DNA of 10,337 bases from Smittium culicis (taxonomy: Eukaryota; Kickxellomycota; Harpellomycetes; Harpellales; Legeriomycetaceae): positions 1 to 10,337 of the forward strand of contig LSSN01005445.1 of assembly GCA_001970855.1 (NCBI GenBank), in the 5' to 3' direction. Shown piece after piece: positions 1-6,292 of this stretch. Position 1 is the stretch's first letter, and each line of letters begins with the position of its first letter. The position numbers and the translations under genes were made by a program. A model generated the notes under the pieces. It was not told the origin of the DNA. It saw nothing but the letters and a program-made list of their open reading frames with translations, and did not search any database.

Positions 1-87
1 ATATGAATTTAGTCTTAATAATCAATAGAACCAATAATTTTTATTTTCTCTGTGTAAATAGACGCGAAAGTAGGATGCTCTATAGTA

Positions 88-94
88 TTAGTAA
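88..94 (-). promoter_or_regulatory. Yap1-type response element (TTACTAA)
   Basis: The plus strand reads TTAGTAA, the complement of the Yap1 site TTACTAA known from Saccharomyces cerevisiae. Yap1 drives peroxide-response genes there, so the site fits a peroxidase promoter. It lies about 470 bp upstream of the start codon, and a 7-mer this AT-rich can occur by chance. Function is inference. Confidence 0.3.
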
Positions 95-331
95 TTGGCG
101 AGTGAGGTGCCCGGGGAATGATTGATGGTTTCCGGGATGATAACTGCGGTTGTTGATGGTGTTAAGAGGCGAGGCATACGCATGTGATAATTAAGCGGTA
201 TTAAATTGGATTAAAAACGAATCAGACGTTTGGATGGGCTTAATTGTGTTTATTTTAATGAGCGAAGAGTAAAGATACTATCCATTAGCCAACCAGAAAT
301 CAAGGGCGTGTTCAGCGCTTCTTGGCGAGTG
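95..331 (+). repeat. Direct repeat TTGGCGAGTG in the GPX upstream region
   Basis: The 10-mer TTGGCGAGTG occurs exactly at 95-104 and again at 322-331. It contains six G or C bases in an AT-rich sequence, so two copies within 240 bp are unlikely to be chance. Both copies point the same way. It could be a transcription-factor site; I do not recognise the factor. Confidence 0.45.
181..188 (-). promoter_or_regulatory. E-box / Cbf1-like site (ATCACATG)
   Basis: CATGTGAT on the plus strand matches the Cbf1/CDEI consensus RTCACRTG on the minus strand. It is probably a bHLH-factor site in the promoter. It is not a centromere: no AT-rich CDEII-like spacer followed by a CDEIII sequence lies beside it. 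Confidence 0.3.
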
Positions 332-462
332 GCATTATTATAATTGCAGTTGGATTTGTAGGATTGGATATCGGATGGGATTGGCTGACTGTTTTACTCT
401 GAATTTGGATTGTCTACAAGCAAAATAAAAAAGTTTTAAATGCAAATGGAAATTAAAAAAAG

Positions 463-470
463 TATATAAA
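463..470 (+). promoter_or_regulatory. TATA box of the glutathione peroxidase gene
   Basis: TATATAAA preceded by a run of seven A lies 94 bp upstream of the start codon at 564, a normal yeast distance. The whole block TTAAAAAAAGTATATAAA (453-470) recurs exactly at 1269-1286. Confidence 0.7.
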
Positions 471-563
471 TGGAACAGAAGAACTAAATTTGTTATCAGT
501 TCTATCTTTGAGTTAACAAGTTTTTTAATACCACACTCTCTTATATATATCTAATTGCACAAA

Positions 564-1079
564 ATGACTTCTAAATTCTATTCTTTTGTCGCCAAAGACG
601 CTAAAAACAATGACTTCCCATTCTCTCAGCTAGCCAACAAGGTCGTCCTTATTGTTAATGTCGCTTCTAAGTGCGGATTCACTCCTCAGTATAAGGGATT
701 GGAAGAACTTAACCAAAAATACAAGGATCAAGGCTTGGCCATCTTAGGTTTCCCATGTAACCAATTTGGTTCGCAAGAACCTGGAACCCAAGAAGAAATC
801 GCCAGCTTCTGCTCAATGAACTACGGAGTAACTTTCCCAGTCTTGAAGAAAATCGAAGTTAACGGTGACAACGAAGATCCTATCTACAAGTATTTGAAAG
901 AAACAAAACCTGGAATCCTTGGACTTAAGCGCATCAAGTGGAACTTTGAAAAATTCCTAATTGATTCTGAAGGTAACGTCTCTGATAGATTCGCTTCAAC
1001 TTCATCACCCTCAAGCATTGAAAAGAAGATTGTCGAGTTACTTGCTAAAATCAAACCAGATGGCGAAAACAAGCTCTAA
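564..1079 (+). CDS. Glutathione peroxidase-like thiol peroxidase (Hyr1/Gpx family)
   Basis: This 171-aa protein belongs to the non-selenium glutathione peroxidases of yeasts, which reduce hydrogen peroxide and lipid hydroperoxides, usually with thioredoxin; in S. cerevisiae Hyr1/Gpx3 also relays peroxide signals to Yap1. The peroxidatic cysteine is C37 in the motif NVASKCGFTPQY. Q71 (in GFPCNQFGSQEPG), W126 and N127 (in KWNFEKFL) complete the catalytic tetrad. C83 (in FCSMNYGVTFP) sits where the resolving cysteine of Hyr1 lies, and C65 is the middle cysteine. Length matches the family (about 160-170 aa). The ATG at 564 is chosen because the frame upstream has only TTG, and AAA precedes the ATG. 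No targeting sequence is evident, so the protein is probably cytosolic. Yeasts often carry several paralogues, so I do not assign GPX1, GPX2 or HYR1. A TATA box and a possible Yap1 site lie upstream. Confidence 0.96.
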   Translation: MTSKFYSFVAKDAKNNDFPFSQLANKVVLIVNVASKCGFTPQYKGLEELNQKYKDQGLAILGFPCNQFGSQEPGTQEEIASFCSMNYGVTFPVLKKIEVNGDNEDPIYKYLKETKPGILGLKRIKWNFEKFLIDSEGNVSDRFASTSSPSSIEKKIVELLAKIKPDGENKL

Positions 1080-1100
1080 ACCCTTTTCTTACTTTCATAT

Positions 1101-1180
1101 TATCTATACATATACTAGTTACACTCCTATTTTATATCCAATATTAATTTCAAAACTGAAAAAAAAAAATTATAATAAAG
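1101..1180 (+). terminator. Likely 3'-end processing region of the peroxidase gene
   Basis: TACATA (1107-1112), a known yeast efficiency element, is followed by an A-rich positioning-type stretch (about 1159-1180, ending AATAAAG). The position 25-100 bp after the stop codon fits a yeast polyadenylation region. The exact cleavage site cannot be read from the sequence. Confidence 0.4.
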
Positions 1181-1268
1181 TCTAATGCAACTTTAATTTC
1201 AAAAATCATGTATTTTATTTGTTTTGTAGTACCATTTTTTATGCTAATAAAAGTAATCGGGTATATCT

Positions 1269-1286
1269 TTAAAAAAAGTATATAAA
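1269..1286 (+). promoter_or_regulatory. Second copy of the A-tract/TATA block, without a downstream gene
   Basis: TTAAAAAAAGTATATAAA is identical to the block at 453-470 that serves the peroxidase gene. Downstream on the plus strand only very short frames exist (for example MPLTPNKS), and then the minus-strand cell-wall gene is reached. It may start a noncoding or antisense transcript, be a relic of a duplicated promoter, or be coincidence in AT-rich DNA. The rest of 1080-1430 shows no gene. Confidence 0.35.
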
Positions 1287-1430
1287 GGGCTAAAATGAAC
1301 ATTGAATGAAAAGTTGTAGATACTGACTATGCCATTAACGCCCAATAAAAGCTAGAGATTCAAGCTACTTTTTTTAAATATATTAGACCAGTTTCATTTT
1401 TTTTTCATTTCAGTTTATAATCGTCATAGA

Positions 1431-2192
1431 TTATTGCCCGAAAAGAATGAAGAAAGCTGCTCCTGTTACCAACATTTGGACGCTGAAAGAAACCATGTTG
1501 ATAGCTGGTGCGCTGCTGGATATCTTTTCTCCCTTGCTTCTTAAAGCTGCAGATGCTGAAGAAAGCAACGATTGAGTGCTTGCGCTAGCATCAAGGGTTG
1601 AAGTGCTCTTGCTGCTATTGGATTTAGGTGTTTCTGAGGTAGAAGTAACTTTAACCTTGCTAGTGACTGAAACCGTCTCAACTTCTGTAACAATGATAGC
1701 ATCGATTGTTGCGCTCGACTTTGTGCTGGATTTAGATGACTTGCTTGATGATGATGATGATGATGATGAAGAAGAAGATGATGATGCTTTGGATGACGAT
1801 GACGATGATGATTTAGATGAAGATGATTTAGATGAAGACGAAGATGAAGATGATTTGGATGAAGAAGTAGTAGGTGTGCTAGTTGAAGATTCGGAAACAG
1901 AGTTGACGCTTGCATTTTCGTCGCTGCTGCCGGAGCTAGTCATTGTAGCCATCAAAAATGCTGCCTTCTCTGCAATGTTGTAATATCCTGGTTTGCTATC
2001 GAATTCTTTCATGATAGCGTTTTTTTGCTCAACTGGAATCATTTGTGCGTTCATACCTGCATCAGCAAATGTTACTGTGGTAGGTTCATGATATTGTTGA
2101 CCATTACCGTTGTAGTTGTTTTGGTAACCCTGAGAATTGACGGCTGCGAGGCTGATTGCTGATACGATCGAATAGTAGGTAAATGATTTCAT
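1431..2192 (-). CDS. Poly-Ser GPI-anchored cell-wall mannoprotein
   Basis: This 253-aa protein has the layout of a fungal GPI cell-wall protein. Residues 1-20 form a signal peptide (MKSFTYYSIVSAISLAAVNS). A Q/N/Y/G-rich stretch (21-35) and a folded-looking segment (about 36-85, with FDSKPGYYNIAEKAAFLMATM) follow. Residues 86-160 are Ser-rich, almost pure Ser with spaced Lys from 110 to 160, a likely O-mannosylated stalk. N93 and N192 are in N-glycosylation sequons. The C-terminus has small residues (SSSAPA, 225-230) and then a hydrophobic tail (about 233-252), as for GPI attachment, with the cleavage site probably near S225-S227. I do not recognise the N-terminal segment; it is not an obvious PAU/TIR or Ccw12 domain. 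The gene converges on the peroxidase gene. Start: first ATG, with A at -3. Open frames on the other strand and frames here are shadows of the Ser-codon repeat. Confidence 0.85.
   Translation of the reverse strand: MKSFTYYSIVSAISLAAVNSQGYQNNYNGNGQQYHEPTTVTFADAGMNAQMIPVEQKNAIMKEFDSKPGYYNIAEKAAFLMATMTSSGSSDENASVNSVSESSTSTPTTSSSKSSSSSSSSKSSSSKSSSSSSSKASSSSSSSSSSSSSSKSSKSSTKSSATIDAIIVTEVETVSVTSKVKVTSTSETPKSNSSKSTSTLDASASTQSLLSSASAALRSKGEKISSSAPAINMVSFSVQMLVTGAAFFILFGQ
1713..1865 (-). repeat. Imperfect trinucleotide repeat coding for the poly-Ser stalk
   Basis: The plus strand is a run of GAT, GAC and GAA triplets, including seven perfect GAT units at 1747-1767. On the coding minus strand it reads mainly TCA, TCT and TCG serine codons with a few lysines. 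Such arrays slip during replication, so length variation between strains is expected. The repeat keeps other frames open too (poly-Asp on plus, His/Leu-rich on minus). Confidence 0.8.
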
Positions 2193-2745
2193 TTCTAAAA
2201 ACAGTTATAGGTTAAGTAAAAATTTAAATTTTCAATATTTTCAGAGTAAATACTAGATATTATGAAATAAAAATGTTTTTATTGCTAAGAGTATAATCGC
2301 TTTAGCAATATATTTGAATATTTTAAATTAATGTAAATTTAAATGTATTAAGTTATTTGACAAAGAGTTTATATGTTTAGCTACAAAGTATATTTAGAAA
2401 AAATCGTTATATTACTATTATAAGGGTCTCGGAAATTGAAGGCAAAGTTTTATGGTAAGGTTTAATATGAATAAAGGAGATAATTTATTTTTGTAGATTA
2501 AATATATTATTGAAATGCCTGGGGAGTATAACTAAACCTATTTATAGTTAATGGCTTATGTATTTTAAATTCTTATGGAAAAAGTAATAATATTCTCAAG
2601 GTGTAATTAGGATAATTCTTTATTTAATTTTTTGTTCGATTTAAATTTAAAAGGCTACTCTTAATAATAAAATTAATTGTAGTTTAAATGCGTGATTATT
2701 TACACTTATACTTTCTGAGTATTAAAAATATGTGAGGATGCGAGA

Positions 2746-2886
2746 ATGGTCCAGCAGGCCCTAAAAAATGATCATTTGAAATATGGCTTTAACGTTGGCA
2801 TGATGAGTGCAATCACTATAATTACCACCAAAACCCTCTTATCCAGCCATCTATCTCCCAAAAAAAAACTTTTTCCAAATAAATAA
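2746..2886 (+). CDS. Possible small membrane protein, 46 aa, in a GC island
   Basis: The frame starts MVQQALKNDHLKYGFNVG and has one hydrophobic stretch at residues about 14-33, then a Lys-rich end (SPKKKLFPNK). This would suit a small single-span membrane protein, for instance of mitochondria or ER, but I recognise no family. The case rests on composition: 2731-2860 has about 42% G+C by my count, against roughly 20% around it, and the codons (GTC CAG CAG GCC, AAC GTT GGC) look selected. An antiparallel frame is also open across the same bases without a start codon until near its end, ending IALIMPTLKPYFK, so the strand is not certain. A terminal exon or a structured RNA are alternatives. Confidence 0.35.
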   Translation: MVQQALKNDHLKYGFNVGMMSAITIITTKTLLSSHLSPKKKLFPNK

Positions 2887-3314
2887 TTTATATAATTTAA
2901 TATAGGTACCCAGTTTAACTACATCTAAATGCTCTTTTATTCAAGTTTTTCTTTTTTCCAAAATATCAAACCCTTAATTTTACTTTTTTAATTGGTATAC
3001 ATGGCTTTAAAAAATAAAAAAAAAATAGAACAGAATTTTAGCCACAATACGGTGCCTTTTTCTCATTTTTGATTTTGGAATCAATAGTATTAAAACTTTA
3101 CAAGTATGCCTCGAAAGATAAGTAAAAGCTAACTAAAAAATTCAATAGCATAAGGTATAATAGAAAATATATAGCGTAATAAATAACAAATCACTTGGCT
3201 ATAAGTCTTGTTACAAATAATAATAATTAGTCATAAAAGAGGGTTTAGAGGTTTTTTTAACAAAGTTGATGCCACTTTTATTTTATTCTCAGCTATCTTC
3301 TGTGTAACGGTGGC

Positions 3315-3340
3315 TTAATGCACGCGTTATTTTATATATA
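3315..3340 (+). promoter_or_regulatory. MCB-like site followed by a TATA element
   Basis: ACGCGT (3322-3327), the MluI cell-cycle box bound by MBF in yeasts, sits in the small GC patch GGTGGCTTAATGCACGCG and is followed by TATATATA at 3333-3340. No convincing gene starts downstream. PSF2, a replication gene for which MCB control would make sense, starts 2.2 kb away, too far for a normal yeast promoter. Confidence 0.2.
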
Positions 3341-3702
3341 AGGTTATTCTATTATTTTTATTTACTTAATTGTATAGCAAGTTAATATATATAAAGAGCT
3401 CATTTGATTTACATAAGATATAAATTTAATCTAGAATACCAATAAGGTGGTTTCACTTTTTTTTAATGCACCATAATTTTAATGACAATAAAGTACTGCT
3501 ATATAAAAAAGAAAAAAATCTAACAGCTACTATTTCCTAGATTTTTTAAATTCAATTAGTCGCTATTTTGTTTAGTAAAGGTTTCATTCAAGTATCTTGA
3601 GTTTAAAGGAACAAAATTTATGAGAATGAACCTTATTCGAAGAGCAAAAGAGTAATACATTCCATATTATAGTCATCAGATATATTAGCCACAAATTATA
3701 TA

Positions 3703-3745
3703 CCATATACGCAATGTTATAAAAAAAATATATATCCATATACGC
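3703..3745 (+). repeat. Direct repeat CCATATACGC
   Basis: The 10-mer occurs exactly at 3703-3712 and 3736-3745, followed in each case within a few bases by ATGTT. It is part of the same repeat-bearing patch as the palindrome at 3762-3783. Confidence 0.5.
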
Positions 3746-3756
3746 CGCCATGTTTT

Positions 3757-3876
3757 TAAGCCGTTATATAATATTATATAACGAAATGAAGTCTATTATT
3801 ACTATTCCTATTCCTGAAAGCGCCACCTTTTAAACACTGTTATTCCTACATAAGCCGTAATGCTTTATAACGAAAA
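3757..3876 (+). repeat. Diverged direct repeat TAAGCCGT...TATAACGAAA
   Basis: Copy 1 (about 3757-3786) contains the palindrome; copy 2 (3851-3876) keeps the flanks TAAGCCGT and TATAACGAAA but has a different, shorter middle (AATGCTT). The copies are about 95 bp apart. Between them lies a short frame with unusually non-AT codons (MKSIITIPIPESATF, 3786-3833), of unknown meaning. Confidence 0.5.
3762..3783. repeat. 22-bp perfect palindrome
   Basis: The sequence from CGTTATATAAT to its exact complement ATTATATAACG is a perfect inverted repeat with no spacer, centred between 3772 and 3773. By my rough estimate from base composition, a palindrome this long is expected well under once in the deserts. 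It could be a dimer-protein site or extrude as a cruciform. Confidence 0.7.
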
Positions 3877-4935
3877 AAGCGTGGCACATATAAAATTGCT
3901 ATTTCTAAGTGATTTGTAAAGACTGCATTGCAATATAATTTTTTTTCCATACCCAAACCTCTAAACGGAATAATATTTAAAAAATAAACGAATTTTTTTT
4001 GTTTGATTTTTTTAATAAAAAATAAGTTTGTGGCATAATAATTCCTTTGATATTTATAAAAAATATTAATTTCTTTTGTCCTATAAACAAGAAAAAATAA
4101 ATCTTTGAGGTATTTTTAATATTTTTAGTATTTTTATGTAAGGAGGGAGGCAAAGTTATGATAATATAGCTAAAAAAACATTAAATTAATAAATTTAGTC
4201 CGCTAAAATATTCTAGCTTATTGAATAGTGAATAATTTTAGATATTTAAAAAATCCCATAAACGAATTTGTTTAATATTATTTTTTTCTTGGGAACACAA
4301 TAAAATTTACTCGTTTTAATTTAATTATTTGAAAGTGTCAAAGTACACAAGCAATATGAAGAAATTAATACTGAAAGCTAAAGAAAGTAAAATTATAATA
4401 TATGAATCAGTTTCTGGGAATATTATTATTTGTGTGGCGATATAAACATATCATCGAAACTAAAAAAAAAAAAAAATTTCTTTAAATATTAAGATTGTAT
4501 TATGAAATTTTTTAAAAAGTTTACATCAATTTAATTAATGACATTTTATTATTATACCACTCAAAGTTACATAAAATATATGCTTTGAAAATTTGATTAT
4601 TTAAGGATGTTCTATTCTATAGAATTAAATATATTGATATAAATTAACTATTGCATAATAAATAATATAACTAAAAGTTTTTTAACAGCAAAGAGATAAT
4701 ACAAAGTTTGGTCTTTATTTACGACTCTATAAAATTCGATATATTCAAAATAAATTATGAAGGTTAATTTTCGATTTCAACGATCTATTCAGGCTAGCAT
4801 ATGAAATTTTCATCGAATATATTACAAGGTACCATAAAACGTGATTTATTTACATGTAGAATTATAAAGTTTTTTTTGAAAGTATTAAAAATAATTTGTA
4901 AAAATCTTATGATATAGATATTTTCAAATAAAATA

Positions 4936-4956
4936 CATGTTATGGTACTTAACATG
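4936..4956. repeat. Short inverted repeat CATGTTA / TAACATG
   Basis: Seven-base arms (4936-4942 and 4950-4956) separated by seven bases. It could form a small hairpin. In AT-rich DNA this length is not far from chance. Confidence 0.3.
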
Positions 4957-5067
4957 ATGTCAAATAACACAATATCATAGCTTGGGCTGAAAATATTCTG
5001 AATTTATAAAAAAGACAATATTATATTCAAAAACTTTTTATTTCTCTAAATAAAGCCTAAATAGTAC

Positions 5068-5083
5068 CAAGATAATTATCTTG
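5068..5083. repeat. 16-bp perfect palindrome CAAGATAATTATCTTG
   Basis: Perfect 8-bp arms with no spacer, about 430 bp upstream of PSF2. A few palindromes of this length are expected by chance in so AT-rich a sequence. Confidence 0.35.
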
Positions 5084-5468
5084 CTTTTTATTATTCAATA
5101 GACGCTCTTAACCATTGAAAATATAACAATTCCACAATTTTAGCTAACTAGATCGAATATTCTTTAAAATTGTAAGAGAGCTTTGAATATGAGATAAAGT
5201 GGATTCTAATTAATATTGATGCATTTATAGTTATATTTACTATGAAATATTTTTCATAAGATTTTCTTATATTTATTCTATAACGATTCGCAATTAAATT
5301 AATAGATTTAACCTTTTGCGTAAACAATAATAGCCAATGGTTAGACGCAGTTTTTTTTATGACCAACTAATTCAAATTTGCTAATAAGTAACTATAAATA
5401 TGCTTACAAGAGTTATTTAAAAACAACTTGTTATATCTTGTAAATAATTCAAGCAGTTAAAACTAAAT

Positions 5469-5507
5469 TATATATAGTTAAAATAGAGTTTTTTTCGTAA
5501 AATAAAA
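5469..5507 (+). promoter_or_regulatory. Proximal promoter / leader of PSF2
   Basis: TATATATA at 5469-5476 is followed by a T tract (5489-5496) and an A-rich leader ending AATAAAA before the ATG. The TATA-like string is only 32 bp from the start codon, closer than usual in yeast, so it may not be the true TATA element. No exact MCB is present nearby; GACGCAG at 5344-5350 is only a partial match. Confidence 0.3.
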
Positions 5508-6047
5508 ATGGAAGATATTAAGCTAACCATGGAAGAACTCGAGTTCTTTTCCGAAAACGAGAAAATCAAAATCCAGCCGTTATATAGAATAGACAAAATC
5601 GAATTGATTACAGGAACATATGGCCCATTCAATCCACTACGAAATACAACCGTGCCTTTGTGGCTGGCAATCCTTTTAGTCCGTGCTAACAGATGCAGAA
5701 TAATTTGCCCATCATGGCTTACTGCAGAATACCTAGAAAGGTTAATACTACAAGAAAAGTCTCCAAATTCCAAGTTTTCAGTCCTACCAGAAAATTACTT
5801 ATTGATAGCTAAAATCCTTTTTGAATATGCTGAAAACGATATCACAAATTCGCAGCTTGTTCGCAGAAGATTGCAAGATCTTGTAGAGATCAGGCACTCT
5901 AAAATAGGGCTAGGTTTACAAGTGTTAAATCCAGTTCAGCTTCAGATGGACAACCTATCAACAGCAGAAATCAACTCAATTAAACCCATTTTTAAGCCCG
6001 GGTTCGATCAATTATTTTCTCTAAGCTCTGTAAAAAACCAAAATTAA
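5508..6047 (+). CDS. PSF2: GINS complex subunit Psf2
   Basis: Psf2 is one of four GINS subunits (Sld5, Psf1, Psf2, Psf3). GINS joins Cdc45 and Mcm2-7 to form the CMG replicative helicase, needed for origin firing and fork movement in the nucleus. The 179-aa product shows the family order: a small N-terminal B domain (about residues 1-50, FFSENEKIKIQP and ITGTYGPFNP), then the helical A domain with VPLWLAILLVRANRCRI, CPSWLTAEYLERLI, LPENYLLIAKILF, RRRLQDLVEIRHSKIGLGL and VQLQMDNLSTAEINSIKPIF. It keeps the GPFNP loop seen in animal Psf2, where S. cerevisiae has a longer insert (213 aa in total). The start is the first ATG in an A-rich context; a second Met at residue 8 is possible. L53 is encoded by CTG at 5664-5666, in a conserved hydrophobic position. 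No intron is needed. Confidence 0.95.
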   Translation: MEDIKLTMEELEFFSENEKIKIQPLYRIDKIELITGTYGPFNPLRNTTVPLWLAILLVRANRCRIICPSWLTAEYLERLILQEKSPNSKFSVLPENYLLIAKILFEYAENDITNSQLVRRRLQDLVEIRHSKIGLGLQVLNPVQLQMDNLSTAEINSIKPIFKPGFDQLFSLSSVKNQN

Positions 6048-6292
6048 AAATAAACATAAAGAAACAGCTACTTTTTTAAAAAAATAATGTATGTAACTAA
6101 TAATAGTCTTTTCAAAGATAAAAGAATATTTAAATGATTTTATTTTGTATAATCATATCGTATCATATGAAATTATATTTATGAAATCTCTTCACCTAAT
6201 ATTTTTAATGCGAAATAAAAATTTTTTATATTTCTAGATTTTTTCTTTTAAAGCCTTGAAATTAATCCATCAACTAGATAAGTAAAATCAAA
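6048..6292. terminator. Convergent spacer between PSF2 and the secreted-protein gene
   Basis: Both neighbouring genes end into this 245-bp AT-rich spacer, so it should hold two polyadenylation regions. AATAAACATAAAG directly follows the PSF2 stop codon, and TATAT-type and A-rich strings occur on both strands. A GTATGT at about 6090 and TTTCTAG at about 6231 resemble intron ends, but both flanking reading frames are already closed. No gene is seen. Confidence 0.4.

Larger units (their letters stand above)
1..563 (+). promoter_or_regulatory. Upstream region of the glutathione peroxidase gene
   Basis: No open frame of useful length is visible here. The stretch is clearly richer in G and C than the deserts further on, and carries several compact motifs listed separately: a Yap1-like site, an E-box, a repeated 10-mer and a TATA box. 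The part beyond position 1 may also serve a divergent gene outside the window; that is inference. I looked for tRNA A and B boxes because of the TGGCGAGTGG string at 323-332 and found no matching B box. Confidence 0.6.
2193..5507. other. Gene-poor AT-rich spacer (first desert)
   Basis: About 3.3 kb of very AT-rich sequence with many A/T homopolymers. The supported contents are listed separately: a GC island with a possible small gene (2746-2886), an MCB-like site (3322-3327), repeats and a palindrome (3703-3876), and hairpins (4936-5083). I searched for tRNA boxes, U-snRNA signatures and point-centromere elements and found no convincing set. Confidence 0.6.

Noticed and set aside
181..188. 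CDEI-like ATCACATG as a point-centromere mark
   Set aside because: No AT-rich 80-160 bp CDEII segment with a CDEIII (TTCCGAA core) beside it. The CCGAA strings seen elsewhere, such as TTTTCCGAAAACG near 5548, lie in coding sequence or lack a partner.
1576..1983. 135-aa Asp-rich plus-strand frame and His/Leu-rich minus-strand frame
   Set aside because: Both are shadows of the triplet repeat in the poly-Ser gene.
3584..3751. 55-aa minus-strand frame starting MAAYMDIYFFYN
   Set aside because: The start context is good and the product hydrophobic, but length and residue composition are as expected by chance in AT-rich DNA, and part of it is the CCATATACGC repeat.
4356..4445. 29-aa plus-strand frame MKKLILKAKESK...
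   Set aside because: Looks protein-like but is too short, with no composition shift or promoter to support it.
5148..5366. 72-aa minus-strand frame upstream of PSF2
   Set aside because: It begins with TTG, has no internal ATG and has AT-driven residue composition; a frame of this length is expected by chance here.
6088..6236. GTATGT and TTTCTAG as an intron after PSF2
   Set aside because: The PSF2 frame is complete at family length and closes before this point; no further exon is evident.
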